A stretch of DNA of 64,000 bases, taken from Antarctobacter aquimaris (lineage in GTDB: Bacteria > Pseudomonadota > Alphaproteobacteria > Rhodobacterales > Rhodobacteraceae). A program made the translations under genes and the position numbers. The notes under the pieces are model-generated. The model did no database searches and had not been told where the DNA came from. It was given only the letters and a program-made list of their open reading frames with translations. Location of the stretch: assembly GCF_900184945.1 (NCBI RefSeq), contig NZ_FXYF01000002.1, positions 496,001 through 560,000 of the forward strand, in the 5' to 3' direction. Positions 52,419 to 61,148 of this stretch are shown here, piece after piece; the stretch's first letter is position 1, and each line of letters begins with the position of its first letter.

Positions 52419-54431
52419 ATGGACCTATTCGCCCACGCGCTGAGCAGCCTCGGCGATGCCTTCGCCATGATCCTGCGTCCGCAACAGATCATGTATCTTC
52501 TCGGCGGCGTGCTGCTGGGCCTGTCCATCGGGGTCCTGCCCGGACTGGGCGGCATCGCCGGTCTCGCGCTGCTCTTGCCCTTCATGTACGGGATGGAACC
52601 GGTCTCGGGCCTGGCGCTGATGGTCGGCCTGCTCGCGGTGATCCCGACCTCGGACACCTTCTCGTCCGTGTTGCTGGGCATTCCCGGCTCATCCGCCTCG
52701 CAGGCCACGGTGCTGGACGGCTTTCCGCTGTCGCAGCAGGGCCATGCCGCACGGGCGCTGTCGGCGGCCTTTGTCTCGTCGCTGTTCGGCGGGTTGTTCG
52801 GCGCGGTGGTCCTGACGGTCTTCATCTTCATCGCGCGGCCGCTGATCCTGGCCTTCGGCCTGCCCGAGATGCTGATGATCACCATCCTGGGCCTGTCCAT
52901 GGTGGCCATCCTCGCCGGCCGCGTGCCGCTGAAGGGCATCGTGGCGGCGGGTCTTGGCCTGATGTTCGGCACCATCGGATCGGCCCCGGCGGGCGGCTCC
53001 CTGCGGATGTCCAGCTATGACTACCCCTACCTTGTCGACGGCTTCCAGCTGGTGATCGTCGGCCTGGGCATCTACGCCATTCCGGAAATCGTGTCGCTGC
53101 TGCGGCAGGACAAGCCCATCGCCGAGGGCGGCAAGCTGGGCGATGGCTGGGGCCAGGGCCTGCGCGACTGGTGGCAGCACAAGTGGCTGTCGTTCCGCTG
53201 CGCACTGATCGGCGTGGTCGTCGGCGTCATTCCCGGGCTCGGCGGGTCGGTGGTGGACTGGCTGGCCTACGGGTCCGCCGTGCAGACCGCCAAGGACAAG
53301 TCGATGTTCGGCCAGGGCGACATCCGCGGCGTCATCGCGCCGGAATCCTCCAACAACGCCAAGGAAGGCGGCGGGCTGGTGCCGACGCTGATCTTTGGCA
53401 TCCCCGGCTCCGGCTCCATGGCGATCTTTCTCGGCGGTCTGGCACTGCTGAACATGACGCCGGGCCCGCAGATGGTGCGCAACAATCTCGACATCACCTA
53501 CACCATCGTCTGGTCGCTGGCGCTGGCCAACGTCTTTGGCGCGGGGCTCTGCATCCTGCTGTCCAAGTACATCGCCAAGATGACGACGATCCGCTTTACC
53601 ATCATCGCGCCTTACCTCTTCATGATCATCGCCTTTGCCGCCTTCCAGTCGCGCCAGTCGGCGCTGGACCTCGCCGCGCTGGTGGGCATCGGCGTGCTGG
53701 GCATCCTGCTGCGCCGCTTCGATTTTTCCCGCCCGGCCTTTCTGATCGGCTTTGTGCTGAGCCAGCAGACCGAGATTTTCGTCAACCAGGCGGTGCAGAT
53801 CGCCGGGTCGCGGTTCCGCCGCTCGGCCGAGGCGGGCTGGGACTACATCGCCTCGCCGATCACCATCGTCCTGCTGATCCTGACCGTGGTCTCGGTCGTG
53901 GTGGGCATCAAGGCGTCCAAGAACATCCGCGAGAACATCGACGCCCCCACCGGAACCAAGACCGCGCCGCTGATCTTCCTGTCGGCCATCACGCTCTACA
54001 TCGCGATTTCCAGCTGGGACGCGTGGAACGTCGGCCGCCTGCAGGACCGCATCTTTCCGTTGACCATCGGCCTTGTCACGCTGGCGGGCGGACTGGTGCT
54101 GCTGGCGCGGATGGCCATGAGACCGGCCAGCGACGACGTCTTCATCGACCTCGAACAGGGCACCGAGGGGACGGCGACGCATGGCCTGTGGTCCACGCTG
54201 CTGTGGTTCTTTGCCCTGGTGGTGATGACCTTTGCGGTGGGGCTGTTCCTGGCGCTGACGGTCTTCCTTGTCGCCTTCTTCCGGGTGCGGGGCGGCTTTG
54301 GCTGGGGGCGGACGCTGTTCGCCTCGGCGCTGGGGCTGGCCTTCATCTGCGGGCTGGCCGCACTTCTGGGCCGTGACCTGCCGCCGGGCCACCTGCAAAC
54401 GCTGGTCGACCTGCCCTGGCCCCTGACCTGA
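52419..54431 (+). CDS. tctA: TctA-TctB fused membrane subunit of the tripartite tricarboxylate transporter
   Basis: A 670-residue fusion. Residues 1 to about 510 are the large TctA permease with the conserved GVLPGLGGIAGLALLLPF and VIPGLGG repeats, IPTSDTFSSVLLGIPGSSAS, and ESSNNAKEGGGLVPTLIFGIPGSGSMA. Residues from about 515 to 670 match the small TctB subunit: about four membrane helices, starting PLIFLSAITLYIAISSWDAW with RLQDRIFPLTIG. TctA and TctB are usually separate genes, so a single-polypeptide transporter is notable. It is preceded by tctC. Confidence 0.92.
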   Translation: MDLFAHALSSLGDAFAMILRPQQIMYLLGGVLLGLSIGVLPGLGGIAGLALLLPFMYGMEPVSGLALMVGLLAVIPTSDTFSSVLLGIPGSSASQATVLDGFPLSQQGHAARALSAAFVSSLFGGLFGAVVLTVFIFIARPLILAFGLPEMLMITILGLSMVAILAGRVPLKGIVAAGLGLMFGTIGSAPAGGSLRMSSYDYPYLVDGFQLVIVGLGIYAIPEIVSLLRQDKPIAEGGKLGDGWGQGLRDWWQHKWLSFRCALIGVVVGVIPGLGGSVVDWLAYGSAVQTAKDKSMFGQGDIRGVIAPESSNNAKEGGGLVPTLIFGIPGSGSMAIFLGGLALLNMTPGPQMVRNNLDITYTIVWSLALANVFGAGLCILLSKYIAKMTTIRFTIIAPYLFMIIAFAAFQSRQSALDLAALVGIGVLGILLRRFDFSRPAFLIGFVLSQQTEIFVNQAVQIAGSRFRRSAEAGWDYIASPITIVLLILTVVSVVVGIKASKNIRENIDAPTGTKTAPLIFLSAITLYIAISSWDAWNVGRLQDRIFPLTIGLVTLAGGLVLLARMAMRPASDDVFIDLEQGTEGTATHGLWSTLLWFFALVVMTFAVGLFLALTVFLVAFFRVRGGFGWGRTLFASALGLAFICGLAALLGRDLPPGHLQTLVDLPWPLT

Positions 54432-54451
54432 CCCTGCACCCAGAGACGAGC

Positions 54452-55552
54452 ATGACCCAGACCGCCATCCCCTACCTCTTCCTGCGCGGCGGCACCTCGC
54501 GCGGGCCCTACTTTCGCCGCGCCGACCTGCCCGAGGACCGCGAAACCCTGACAGACGTCCTCATGTCGGTCTGCGGCGCGGGCCACCCGCTGAACATCGA
54601 CGGGCTGGGCGGCGGCAACGCCGTCACCACCAAGGTGGCGATGCTGTCGGCCTCCGAACGGGCAGATTGCGACGTGGACTATTTCTTTGCCCAGGTCGCG
54701 GTGGAAAAGCGCGAGGTCGATTACCGCCCGACCTGCGGCAACATCATGGTGGGCGTCGGTCCGGCGGCCATCGAGATGGGGCTGGTGCCCGCGCAGGACG
54801 GGGAAACCGTGGTGCGCATCCACGCCGTCAACACCGGCGCGGTGGTCGAGTCGGTGGTGCAGACCCCGGGCGGGCGCGTGCAGTATGACGGCGACGCCAC
54901 GATCCCCGGCGTGCCGGGATGCGCCGCGCCGATCCGGCTGGGCTTCATGGAAACCGTGGGCTCGCTGACGGGCAAGCTGTTGCCCACCGGCAACCTGCGC
55001 GACGTGATCGACGGGATCGAGGTCACCTGCCTGGATGTGGCCATGCCGGTCATGTTCGCGCGGGCCGAGGATTTTGGCATCACCGGGTTCGAGACGCAGC
55101 AGGAGCTGGACGAGAACAAGGACCTCTTTGCCCGGATGGAGCCGGTGCGCCTGAAGGCGGGCGCGCTGATGGGCATGGGCGACGTGTCGAAATCCGTCAC
55201 GCCCAAACTGACCCTGCTGGCCGCGCCGAAACACGGCGGCACCGTGACCGCGCGCTATTTCATGCCGTGGAGCTGCCATCCCTCGATGGCCGTCACCGGC
55301 GCGCAGTGCATCGCCGCCTGTGCGATCCTGCCCGGCACCGTGGCCGAGGGGCTGGCCGAGGGCACCGCCGGGCGCGATGCGCCGCTGACCGTGGGGGTCG
55401 AACACGCCACCGGCACCTTTGAGGTGGTGGTCGACTTTGCCCGCACCGAAGGCGGGATCGACATCCGCTCGGCCGGGCTGGTGCGCACCGCCCGCCTGCT
55501 GGCGCGCGGCGAGGTCATGGTGCCCCGGGCGGTGTGGAAAGGCTTCTCGTGA
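54452..55552 (+). CDS. galD: 4-oxalomesaconate tautomerase-like (PrpF/GalD) isomerase
   Basis: A 366-residue PrpF-family isomerase. Conserved blocks include PYLFLRGGTSRGPYF, NIDGLGGGNAVTTKVA, DVDYFFAQV, the catalytic-Cys loop RPTCGNIMVGVGPAAIE and LPTGNLRDVIDGIEVTCLDVAMPV, and the C-terminal second active-site region SCHPSMAVTGAQC. Its overall pattern is closest to GalD as I remember it. Related members isomerise cis/trans-aconitate or 2-methyl-aconitate, which would also fit tricarballylate catabolism. It follows tctAB by 20 bases and is probably in the same operon. Confidence 0.8.
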   Translation: MTQTAIPYLFLRGGTSRGPYFRRADLPEDRETLTDVLMSVCGAGHPLNIDGLGGGNAVTTKVAMLSASERADCDVDYFFAQVAVEKREVDYRPTCGNIMVGVGPAAIEMGLVPAQDGETVVRIHAVNTGAVVESVVQTPGGRVQYDGDATIPGVPGCAAPIRLGFMETVGSLTGKLLPTGNLRDVIDGIEVTCLDVAMPVMFARAEDFGITGFETQQELDENKDLFARMEPVRLKAGALMGMGDVSKSVTPKLTLLAAPKHGGTVTARYFMPWSCHPSMAVTGAQCIAACAILPGTVAEGLAEGTAGRDAPLTVGVEHATGTFEVVVDFARTEGGIDIRSAGLVRTARLLARGEVMVPRAVWKGFS

Positions 55553-55563
55553 GGCCGGGAATG

Positions 55564-55579
55564 GCATACCATGGTATAC
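55564..55579. promoter_or_regulatory. Second candidate GntR operator, GCATACCATGGTATAC
   Basis: A 16-bp near-perfect palindrome (core ATACCATGGTAT, 55566-55577, perfect) between galD and the following small gene. It resembles the site at 50026-50041 in its GxATAC and ATAC ends. If real, the same GntR protein would control the ThDP enzyme and hydroxyacid dehydrogenase genes as a separate unit. Confidence 0.55.
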
Positions 55580-55604
55580 GGACTTGATCCCGACGAGGTT
55601 TGCC

Positions 55605-55814
55605 ATGCCCACCACCACCCCGCTCGACCGCGCCGCCGCCGCGCTGACCGAGGCCCTGGCCGAGGTGAAGACCGAGATCACCAGCTACCCCGCCCCCATC
55701 GCCGGCTGTGACGCGCAGTTCAACGCGCTGCTCGACACCCGCCGCCGGCTGGAACGCGCGCTGGAGGAATTGAACCGCCCCGAGTTCATCCCCACGCCCC
55801 GCCAGCCTGCCTGA
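55605..55814 (+). CDS. Small helical protein, unrecognised
   Basis: A 69-residue protein beginning MPTTTPLDRAAAALTEAL. It is acidic and predicted helical (long Ala/Glu/Leu/Arg stretches 'LLDTRRRLERALEELNRPEF'), with a single Cys. No family was recognised. It lies between galD and the ThDP enzyme, 18 bases upstream of the latter; position and strand suggest the same transcription unit. The start is the first ATG after the operator-like palindrome, preceded by CGAGGTT. Confidence 0.6.
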   Translation: MPTTTPLDRAAAALTEALAEVKTEITSYPAPIAGCDAQFNALLDTRRRLERALEELNRPEFIPTPRQPA

Positions 55815-55832
55815 GAACGGAGCCGACCGCCC

Positions 55833-57515
55833 ATGCCCCAGCACGTCTTTGAAACGCTTGCCGACACCTTTGCCGCCGAAGGGGTCGAGGCCTGCTTTGC
55901 CCTGCTGGGCGATGCCAACATGGCTTGGGCCGCGGCGCTGGCGGATCGCGGCGTGCGCATGGTCTATGTCCGGCACGAACACTGCGCCGTCGCCGCCGCC
56001 ACCGCCTACGCCCGCAAGTCAGGACGGCCCGGCATCGCCACCGTCACCTGCGGGCCGGGGCTGACGCAGGTGCTGACCGCCCTGCCCGCCGCCGTGCGCG
56101 CGCGCATCCCGCTGGTGATCTTCGCCGGCGAGGCGCCGCTGGGCGCGGCCTGGTACAACCAGTCCATCGACCAGGGGCCGTTCGTCACCGCGACCGGCGC
56201 ACGCTACCGCGCGCTGCACCACGTCCCGCGCATGGCCGAGGCGGTGCGCGACGCCTTTGTCGAGGCGCAGGAAGACCGCGTGCCGGTGGTGCTGGGCGTG
56301 CCCTTCGACCTTCAGGCACAGGTCCCGGCCAAGCCGCTGGCGCTGCCGGTGCCGTCGTCCGAGATCCTGCCGCACCCCTCGCCGATGCCGCCGCATCCCG
56401 CCGACCTGACCGCCGCCGCCGCCCGCATCGCCAAGGCGCAGCGCATCGTCGTCATGGCGGGGCTGGGGGCGGCCGCCTCCGGCGCGGCGGAGGCCTGCCG
56501 CGCCTTGGCCGAACGGCGCAGCGCGCTGCTGGCCACGACGCTGCCCGCGCGCGGGCTGTTCCATGGCGACCCGTTCTGCCTGGGCATCGCGGGGGGCTTT
56601 TCCTCCACGCTGGCGCGCGCCTGCTTTGCCGAGGCCGACCTCGTGATCGCCGTGGGCTGCCGCCTCGCACAGCACACCCTGGACAAGGGCAAGCTGTTCC
56701 CTCGCGCCGAGATCCTGCAGATCGACACGCAGCCCCGCGCCCTCAGCCAGGGCCTGATCCCCGCCGCCCACCACCTGCGCGGTGATGCGCGCCTGACCGT
56801 CGAGGCGCTGTGCGAGGCGCTGCCCGGCGCCGAGGGCTGGCGCAGCGACCGGCTGGCCCATGCCATCGCCCAGGCGCCGTCGGACACCGCGACCTTCCCG
56901 CCCGAGCCGGGCTTGCATGACCCGCGCGACGTGGTCACGGCGCTGGACGCGGCGCTGCCCGAGGGCTGGCAGATGGTCAACTCCTCCGGGCATTGCTCGT
57001 TCTACGTCGCGCACATGGACCGGCCCTTTGACCGGTTCCTGACGATCCGCGAGTTCGGCGCCATCGGCAACGGCCTCTCCTATGCCATGGGCGTCGCCAC
57101 CGCCCGCCCCGATGACACCGTGGTGCTGTTCGACGGCGACGGATCGGTCCTGATGCATGTGCAGGAGCTCGAGACCATCCGCCGCCACGGCCTGAACATC
57201 CTGGTCTGCGTGCTGAACGACCGCGCCTATGGCTCGGAGATCCACAAGCTGCGCGACGAGGGGCTGTCCGAGGCCGGGGCCGTCTTTGGCGACACCGACC
57301 TCGCCGCCATCGCGCGCGGCTTTGGCCTCGACGCCGAGCGGGTGAGCGACCTTGCTGCCCTGCCCGCCCATATCGCGCGCTTTGCGGCCTCCGGTGGCGC
57401 GATGCTGCTGGATTTCCCGGTGTCGGACAAGGTCGCCTCACCCGTCATTCGCCGCGCCCACCCCTCGGGGCATATCGGCACCGAACACCCCGTCGACCTG
57501 GAGGATTTGCTGTGA
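55833..57515 (+). CDS. Thiamine diphosphate-dependent enzyme (acetolactate synthase/benzoylformate decarboxylase-like)
   Basis: A 560-residue ThDP enzyme. The activating Glu is E49 in YVRHEHCAVAAATAYAR. The PYR domain has TVTCGPGLTQVLTALPAA. A middle domain follows, then the PP domain with the ThDP/Mg motif GDGSVLMHVQELETI (about 435), ending in LNDRAYGSE. The family decarboxylates or condenses 2-oxo acids; the substrate cannot be told. Its stop overlaps the GTG of the dehydrogenase, so the two act in one operon and possibly in consecutive steps. Confidence 0.88.
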   Translation: MPQHVFETLADTFAAEGVEACFALLGDANMAWAAALADRGVRMVYVRHEHCAVAAATAYARKSGRPGIATVTCGPGLTQVLTALPAAVRARIPLVIFAGEAPLGAAWYNQSIDQGPFVTATGARYRALHHVPRMAEAVRDAFVEAQEDRVPVVLGVPFDLQAQVPAKPLALPVPSSEILPHPSPMPPHPADLTAAAARIAKAQRIVVMAGLGAAASGAAEACRALAERRSALLATTLPARGLFHGDPFCLGIAGGFSSTLARACFAEADLVIAVGCRLAQHTLDKGKLFPRAEILQIDTQPRALSQGLIPAAHHLRGDARLTVEALCEALPGAEGWRSDRLAHAIAQAPSDTATFPPEPGLHDPRDVVTALDAALPEGWQMVNSSGHCSFYVAHMDRPFDRFLTIREFGAIGNGLSYAMGVATARPDDTVVLFDGDGSVLMHVQELETIRRHGLNILVCVLNDRAYGSEIHKLRDEGLSEAGAVFGDTDLAAIARGFGLDAERVSDLAALPAHIARFAASGGAMLLDFPVSDKVASPVIRRAHPSGHIGTEHPVDLEDLL

Positions 57516-58501
57516 AGGTTCACGTTCTCGACGATTGGTACGATGTGCTGCGCGGGTTGCCCAGCTTTGCCCTGCTCGACGGGCACGAGGTGACGGTCTG
57601 GACCGACCGCGCGCCCGACGAGGCGACGCTGGCCACGCGGCTGAAGGACGCCGAGGCGGTGGTCCTGTTCCGCGACCGCACCGCCATCACCGCCACGCTG
57701 GCGGCGCAGTTGACCGGGCCGAAACTGATCGCCATGCGCGGCCAGCACAATCACGTCGACCACGCGGCGCTGACACGGGCGGGCGTGCTGTTCTGTTCGC
57801 ACATGGCCAAGGACGGGCCGTCCACCTCGACCGCCGAGCTGACGCTGGGCCTGATCATCGCCGCGCTGCGCTACCTGCCCGACCAGATCGCCTCGGCCCG
57901 TGCCGGCCAGTGGCAGGGCGGCGCGCCGCTGGGCCGCAACGTGGGCGGCAAGGTGCTGGGCCTCTACGGCTACGGCAAGATCGGCCAGGCGGTCGCCGGC
58001 TATGCCCGCGCCCTGGGGATGCAGGTGCAGTGGTGGGCCAGCGACGAAGGCCGCACGCGGGCGCAGGCGGCGGGCGAAAGCGTGCCCGAAAGCCGCGAGG
58101 CCTTTTTCGCCACCTCGGACGTCATCAGCATCCACAAGCGGCTGACCCCGCCGACGAAGGGCGAGATCACCCATGGCGACCTGATGGCGATGAAACCGGA
58201 CTCGGTCCTGGTCAACACCTCGCGCGCCGGGCTGATCGCGCCGGGCGCGGTGCTGGCGGCGCTGGAGGCCGGGCGGATCGGCCGCGCCGCGCTGGACGTC
58301 TTTGACGGCGAGCCGGTGACGGACCCCTCCGACCCGCTGCTGTCGCACCCACGGGTGATCCCCACGCCGCACGTCGGCTTTGTCACCGCCGAGGAACTGG
58401 ACCGCCAGTTCACCGACATCTACGCGCTGGTCAATGCCTACGCGACCGGTGATCCGCAGCACATAATCAACCCCGCGGCCTGGACCGGGGATCGGCGCTG
58501 A
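57512..58501 (+). CDS. D-2-hydroxyacid dehydrogenase
   Basis: A 329-residue NAD(P)-dependent dehydrogenase. The nucleotide fold has GLYGYGKIGQAVAGYARALG (about 150). Catalytic residues are recognisable: Arg in VNTSRAGLI, Glu in DVFDGEPVTDPSDPL and His in IPTPHVGFVT. It reduces a 2-oxo acid to a D-2-hydroxy acid or the reverse; N-terminal similarity is to phosphoglycerate dehydrogenase-like enzymes. GTG start overlaps the ThDP enzyme stop and follows GGAGG. Its 3' end overlaps the convergent LysR gene by 35 bases. Confidence 0.9.
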   Translation: MKVHVLDDWYDVLRGLPSFALLDGHEVTVWTDRAPDEATLATRLKDAEAVVLFRDRTAITATLAAQLTGPKLIAMRGQHNHVDHAALTRAGVLFCSHMAKDGPSTSTAELTLGLIIAALRYLPDQIASARAGQWQGGAPLGRNVGGKVLGLYGYGKIGQAVAGYARALGMQVQWWASDEGRTRAQAAGESVPESREAFFATSDVISIHKRLTPPTKGEITHGDLMAMKPDSVLVNTSRAGLIAPGAVLAALEAGRIGRAALDVFDGEPVTDPSDPLLSHPRVIPTPHVGFVTAEELDRQFTDIYALVNAYATGDPQHIINPAAWTGDRR

Positions 58502-59408
58502 TCCGCAGGTGATCCGGGAAATGCGCCTGCATCTCGTCTTCGATCCGCTGCAACAGCGCGGCCGCGCCCTCGGACAACGGCGCGCCGCGCCGCGACACGA
58601 CGCCCAGCTTGCGCTGCAACCGCACCCCGTCAAAGGGGCGCGACACCAGTGCTGTGGGCGCCATCGACAGCGCCGATTGCGGCAGGATGGTCAGCGCCAT
58701 GCCCCGCGCCACCAGCCGCATGGCCATGGTCGCGCTCTGCACCTCGAACTGCCAGCGCAGGCGGTCACGCATCTGGCCAAAGGCGATGTCCAGCAGCTGC
58801 CGGTTCTTCGACTGCGAGGAGATGCGCACCATGGCAAGCCCCTCGATGTCGTCCAGCGTCACGCTGGCCCGCGCCGCCAGCGGGTGATCCTGCGGCAGGA
58901 AAAGGTGGTAATCCTCGTCCGCCAAGGGGCGGATGCGCAGGTCCGCCAGTTCCGCCGTGACGATGGTCAGCCCGAATTCCGCCGCCCCGCTGCGCACCGC
59001 CTCGACGATGCGCGTCACCGGGATGTCCAGCAGGTCAAAGGAGATGTCGGGCCGGTCCTGTTGCAGCCCATGCAGCACGGCGGGCAGAAAGGAATTGGCC
59101 ACCGTCGGCAGGCAGGCAAAGGCAAAGCGCCGCGCCCGGTTCTGCGCGCCCGCCCGCGCCGCCTCATAGGTGTCCTGCAACGCCTTGAGCAGGCGCCGCG
59201 CCTCGGGCAGCAGTGCCTGCCCCGCCTGCGTGAGCGACACCTCGCGGCTCGACCTGATCAGCAGCGGCGCGCCGAGATCCTCCTCGATCTTGCGCAGCCG
59301 GTGGCTGAGCGCCGCCTGGCTGAGGCTCAAGGCCTCGGCCGCGCGCTGGAACGAGCCATAGTCGGCGATGGCCACAAAGGCCTCGAGGCCAAGGTAATCG
59401 ACGCGCAT
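58467..59408 (-). CDS. LysR family transcriptional regulator
   Basis: A 313-residue LysR regulator. The N-terminal HTH (GSFQRAAEALSLSQAALSHRLRKIEEDLGAPLLIRSSREVSLTQAG) is clear, followed by a periplasmic-binding-protein-like effector domain. It is divergent from a TauE/SafE permease gene (59-base gap, 59409-59467) and may control it. Its C-terminal 35 bases overlap the 3' end of the dehydrogenase gene on the opposite strand. Confidence 0.93.
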   Translation of the reverse strand: MRVDYLGLEAFVAIADYGSFQRAAEALSLSQAALSHRLRKIEEDLGAPLLIRSSREVSLTQAGQALLPEARRLLKALQDTYEAARAGAQNRARRFAFACLPTVANSFLPAVLHGLQQDRPDISFDLLDIPVTRIVEAVRSGAAEFGLTIVTAELADLRIRPLADEDYHLFLPQDHPLAARASVTLDDIEGLAMVRISSQSKNRQLLDIAFGQMRDRLRWQFEVQSATMAMRLVARGMALTILPQSALSMAPTALVSRPFDGVRLQRKLGVVSRRGAPLSEGAAALLQRIEDEMQAHFPDHLRISADPRSRPRG

Positions 59409-59467
59409 TTCGGCTCCTCCGGGTCGGTGCCCGCCACGCTACAGCCGCGCGCGGCGGGGGCAACCCC

Positions 59468-60235
59468 ATGACGCTGGCCGACCTGGTGATGCCCGAGGGG
59501 ATGAGCGCGCTGGTCTTTGGCGTGCTGATGGGCACCAGCTTTGTCGCCTCGCTGATCACGGTCGCCTTTGGCATCGGCGGTGGCGGGCTCTTGCTGGCGG
59601 TGATGGCGACGCTGGTGCCCCCGGCGGCGCTGATCCCGACGCATGGGGTGATCCAGATCGGGTCGAACCTGGGCCGGGCGGTGCTGACCTTCCGGCACAT
59701 CTACTGGCCCGCCCTGCCGGCCTTCTCCGTAGGCTCACTGATCGGCGCGGGGCTGGGCGGTGCGCTGGTGGTCAACCTGCCGTCGCACTGGGTGCAGATC
59801 GGCGTGGGCGGCTTCGTGCTGTGGTCCGTGCTGGGCAGGCCGCCCCGCCAGGTGCGCGACTGGCCGGGCGTGGTGGGGCTGGTGTCCAGCTTTCTGACCA
59901 TGTTCTTTGGCGCGACCGGGCTGTTCGTGGCGACTTTCACCAAGTCACAGAAACTGCCGCGACACGCCCATGTCGCCACGCATGCGGCGCTGATGACCGT
60001 GCAGCACGGGCTGAAGACGCTGGCCTTCGGCCTGCTGGGGTTCGCCTTTTCGCACTGGTGGGGCTTTGTCGTGGCGATGATCGCGGCGGGGTTCCTGGGC
60101 ACGCTGGTCGGACGCGTGTTCCTCAACCGAATGGACGACCGCCGTTTTCGCATCGCGCTGGACGTGCTGCTGGTCGCGCTGGCGGTCAAGCTGGTCTGGG
60201 GCGGGGTCTCTGCCTGGTGGGCAGGTCCGAGTTAG
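59468..60235 (+). CDS. TauE/SafE family membrane permease
   Basis: A 255-residue polytopic permease of PF01925. The family motif GIGGGGLLLAVMATLVPPAALIPTHGVIQIGSN lies at about residues 35-70; a second repeat half contains FFGATGLFVATF. About eight membrane segments are visible. It probably exports a sulfonate/sulfite- or organic-anion-type substrate and is likely controlled by the divergent LysR regulator. It is not a copy of the other TauE-like gene (8540-9355). Confidence 0.88.
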   Translation: MTLADLVMPEGMSALVFGVLMGTSFVASLITVAFGIGGGGLLLAVMATLVPPAALIPTHGVIQIGSNLGRAVLTFRHIYWPALPAFSVGSLIGAGLGGALVVNLPSHWVQIGVGGFVLWSVLGRPPRQVRDWPGVVGLVSSFLTMFFGATGLFVATFTKSQKLPRHAHVATHAALMTVQHGLKTLAFGLLGFAFSHWWGFVVAMIAAGFLGTLVGRVFLNRMDDRRFRIALDVLLVALAVKLVWGGVSAWWAGPS

Positions 60236-60353
60236 GCGGGCATCGAGCGAAGGGCTGCGCCCGAGCCTGGGAGGGCGCACAAGAACGATCGCGTTGAGCG
60301 CCGCGCTATCAAGCCCGCATGTCATGCGTGCGATGAGCCACACCGCCAAAGCG

Positions 60354-60369
60354 CCCTCCCGGGGGAGGG
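60354..60369. terminator. Hairpin between tauE-like gene and cobF
   Basis: In the 181-base gap (60236-60416) between the convergent genes lies the palindrome CCCTCCC-GG-GGGAGGG (60354-60369). A GC-rich inverted sequence follows. It is a plausible shared terminator for the two transcripts. The rest of this gap shows nothing else supported. Confidence 0.5.
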
Positions 60370-60416
60370 TCGGGCGCGGCCCGGGCTGACGCCCGCGCCA
60401 ACAGCTGGACAGGGGA

Positions 60417-61148
60417 TTACGCTTTCCGCAGCAGGTAGGTATCCATGATCCAGCCATGCCGCGCCCGCGCTTCGGCCCGCGTTACTTCGACCCGCGGCCC
60501 GGTCTCGGCCAGCGGACCCGCCTCCAGCACCTGCTCGGGCATCCCGAGGAAGCCACCCCACCAGATCGTCACCCCCTCGGGGTCGAGGTGGCGAAAGGAA
60601 CACTCCCCATCCAGCATGACCACCACCGTCCCGGCCCCCTCGGGCCAGCCGTGATCGCGCAAGCGGCGCCCAGTGGTCACGACAACCGCCCCGTTCACCG
60701 TGTTGAAGGGGATGGCATGGGCGGCGGTGAGTGCCTGCAAGGCGGTGATCCCGGGGACCACCCGTACACGCGGCTTCGGCTGCAATCGTGCAGCGATGCG
60801 CAGGGTGCTGTCGTACAACCCCGGATCGCCCCAGACCAGCAGCGCCACCGGTCCCTCGGGCGCGCCCTCCAGCGCCGCCGCCCAGCGCAGGGCGATCTCG
60901 TCATGCCAGCGCTCGACCCGCTCGGCATAGGGCAGCGTCTCGTCGCGCACCGGCATCTCGAAGGGCACCACTCGCGCGGCAGACCCCGAGGCGCGCAGGA
61001 TCTCCAGCCGCAATTCGGCCAGGTCCTCCTTGGCCGCGCCCTTGCGCGGGATCAGCACCACGGCGGCCTCCCGCAGCGCGCGCTGCCCCTCCAGGGTGAC
61101 GTGCCCGGGGTTGCCGGTGCCGATCCCCACCAGCCAGAGGTCAGTCAT
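60417..61148 (-). CDS. cobF: Precorrin-6A synthase (deacetylating)
   Basis: A 243-residue SAM-dependent methyltransferase of the aerobic B12 pathway, methylating C1 of precorrin-5 with loss of acetate. The tetrapyrrole methylase pattern is visible: LWLVGIGTGNPGHVTLEGQRAL at the start, VALLVWGDPGLYDST, VVPGITALQALTAAHAIPFN, and a final GGFLGMPEQVLEAG. The CobF hallmark 'LIPRKGAAKEDLAELR' confirms. Start MTDLWLVGIG at 61148 overlaps the cobA stop. Confidence 0.93.
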   Translation of the reverse strand: MTDLWLVGIGTGNPGHVTLEGQRALREAAVVLIPRKGAAKEDLAELRLEILRASGSAARVVPFEMPVRDETLPYAERVERWHDEIALRWAAALEGAPEGPVALLVWGDPGLYDSTLRIAARLQPKPRVRVVPGITALQALTAAHAIPFNTVNGAVVVTTGRRLRDHGWPEGAGTVVVMLDGECSFRHLDPEGVTIWWGGFLGMPEQVLEAGPLAETGPRVEVTRAEARARHGWIMDTYLLRKA

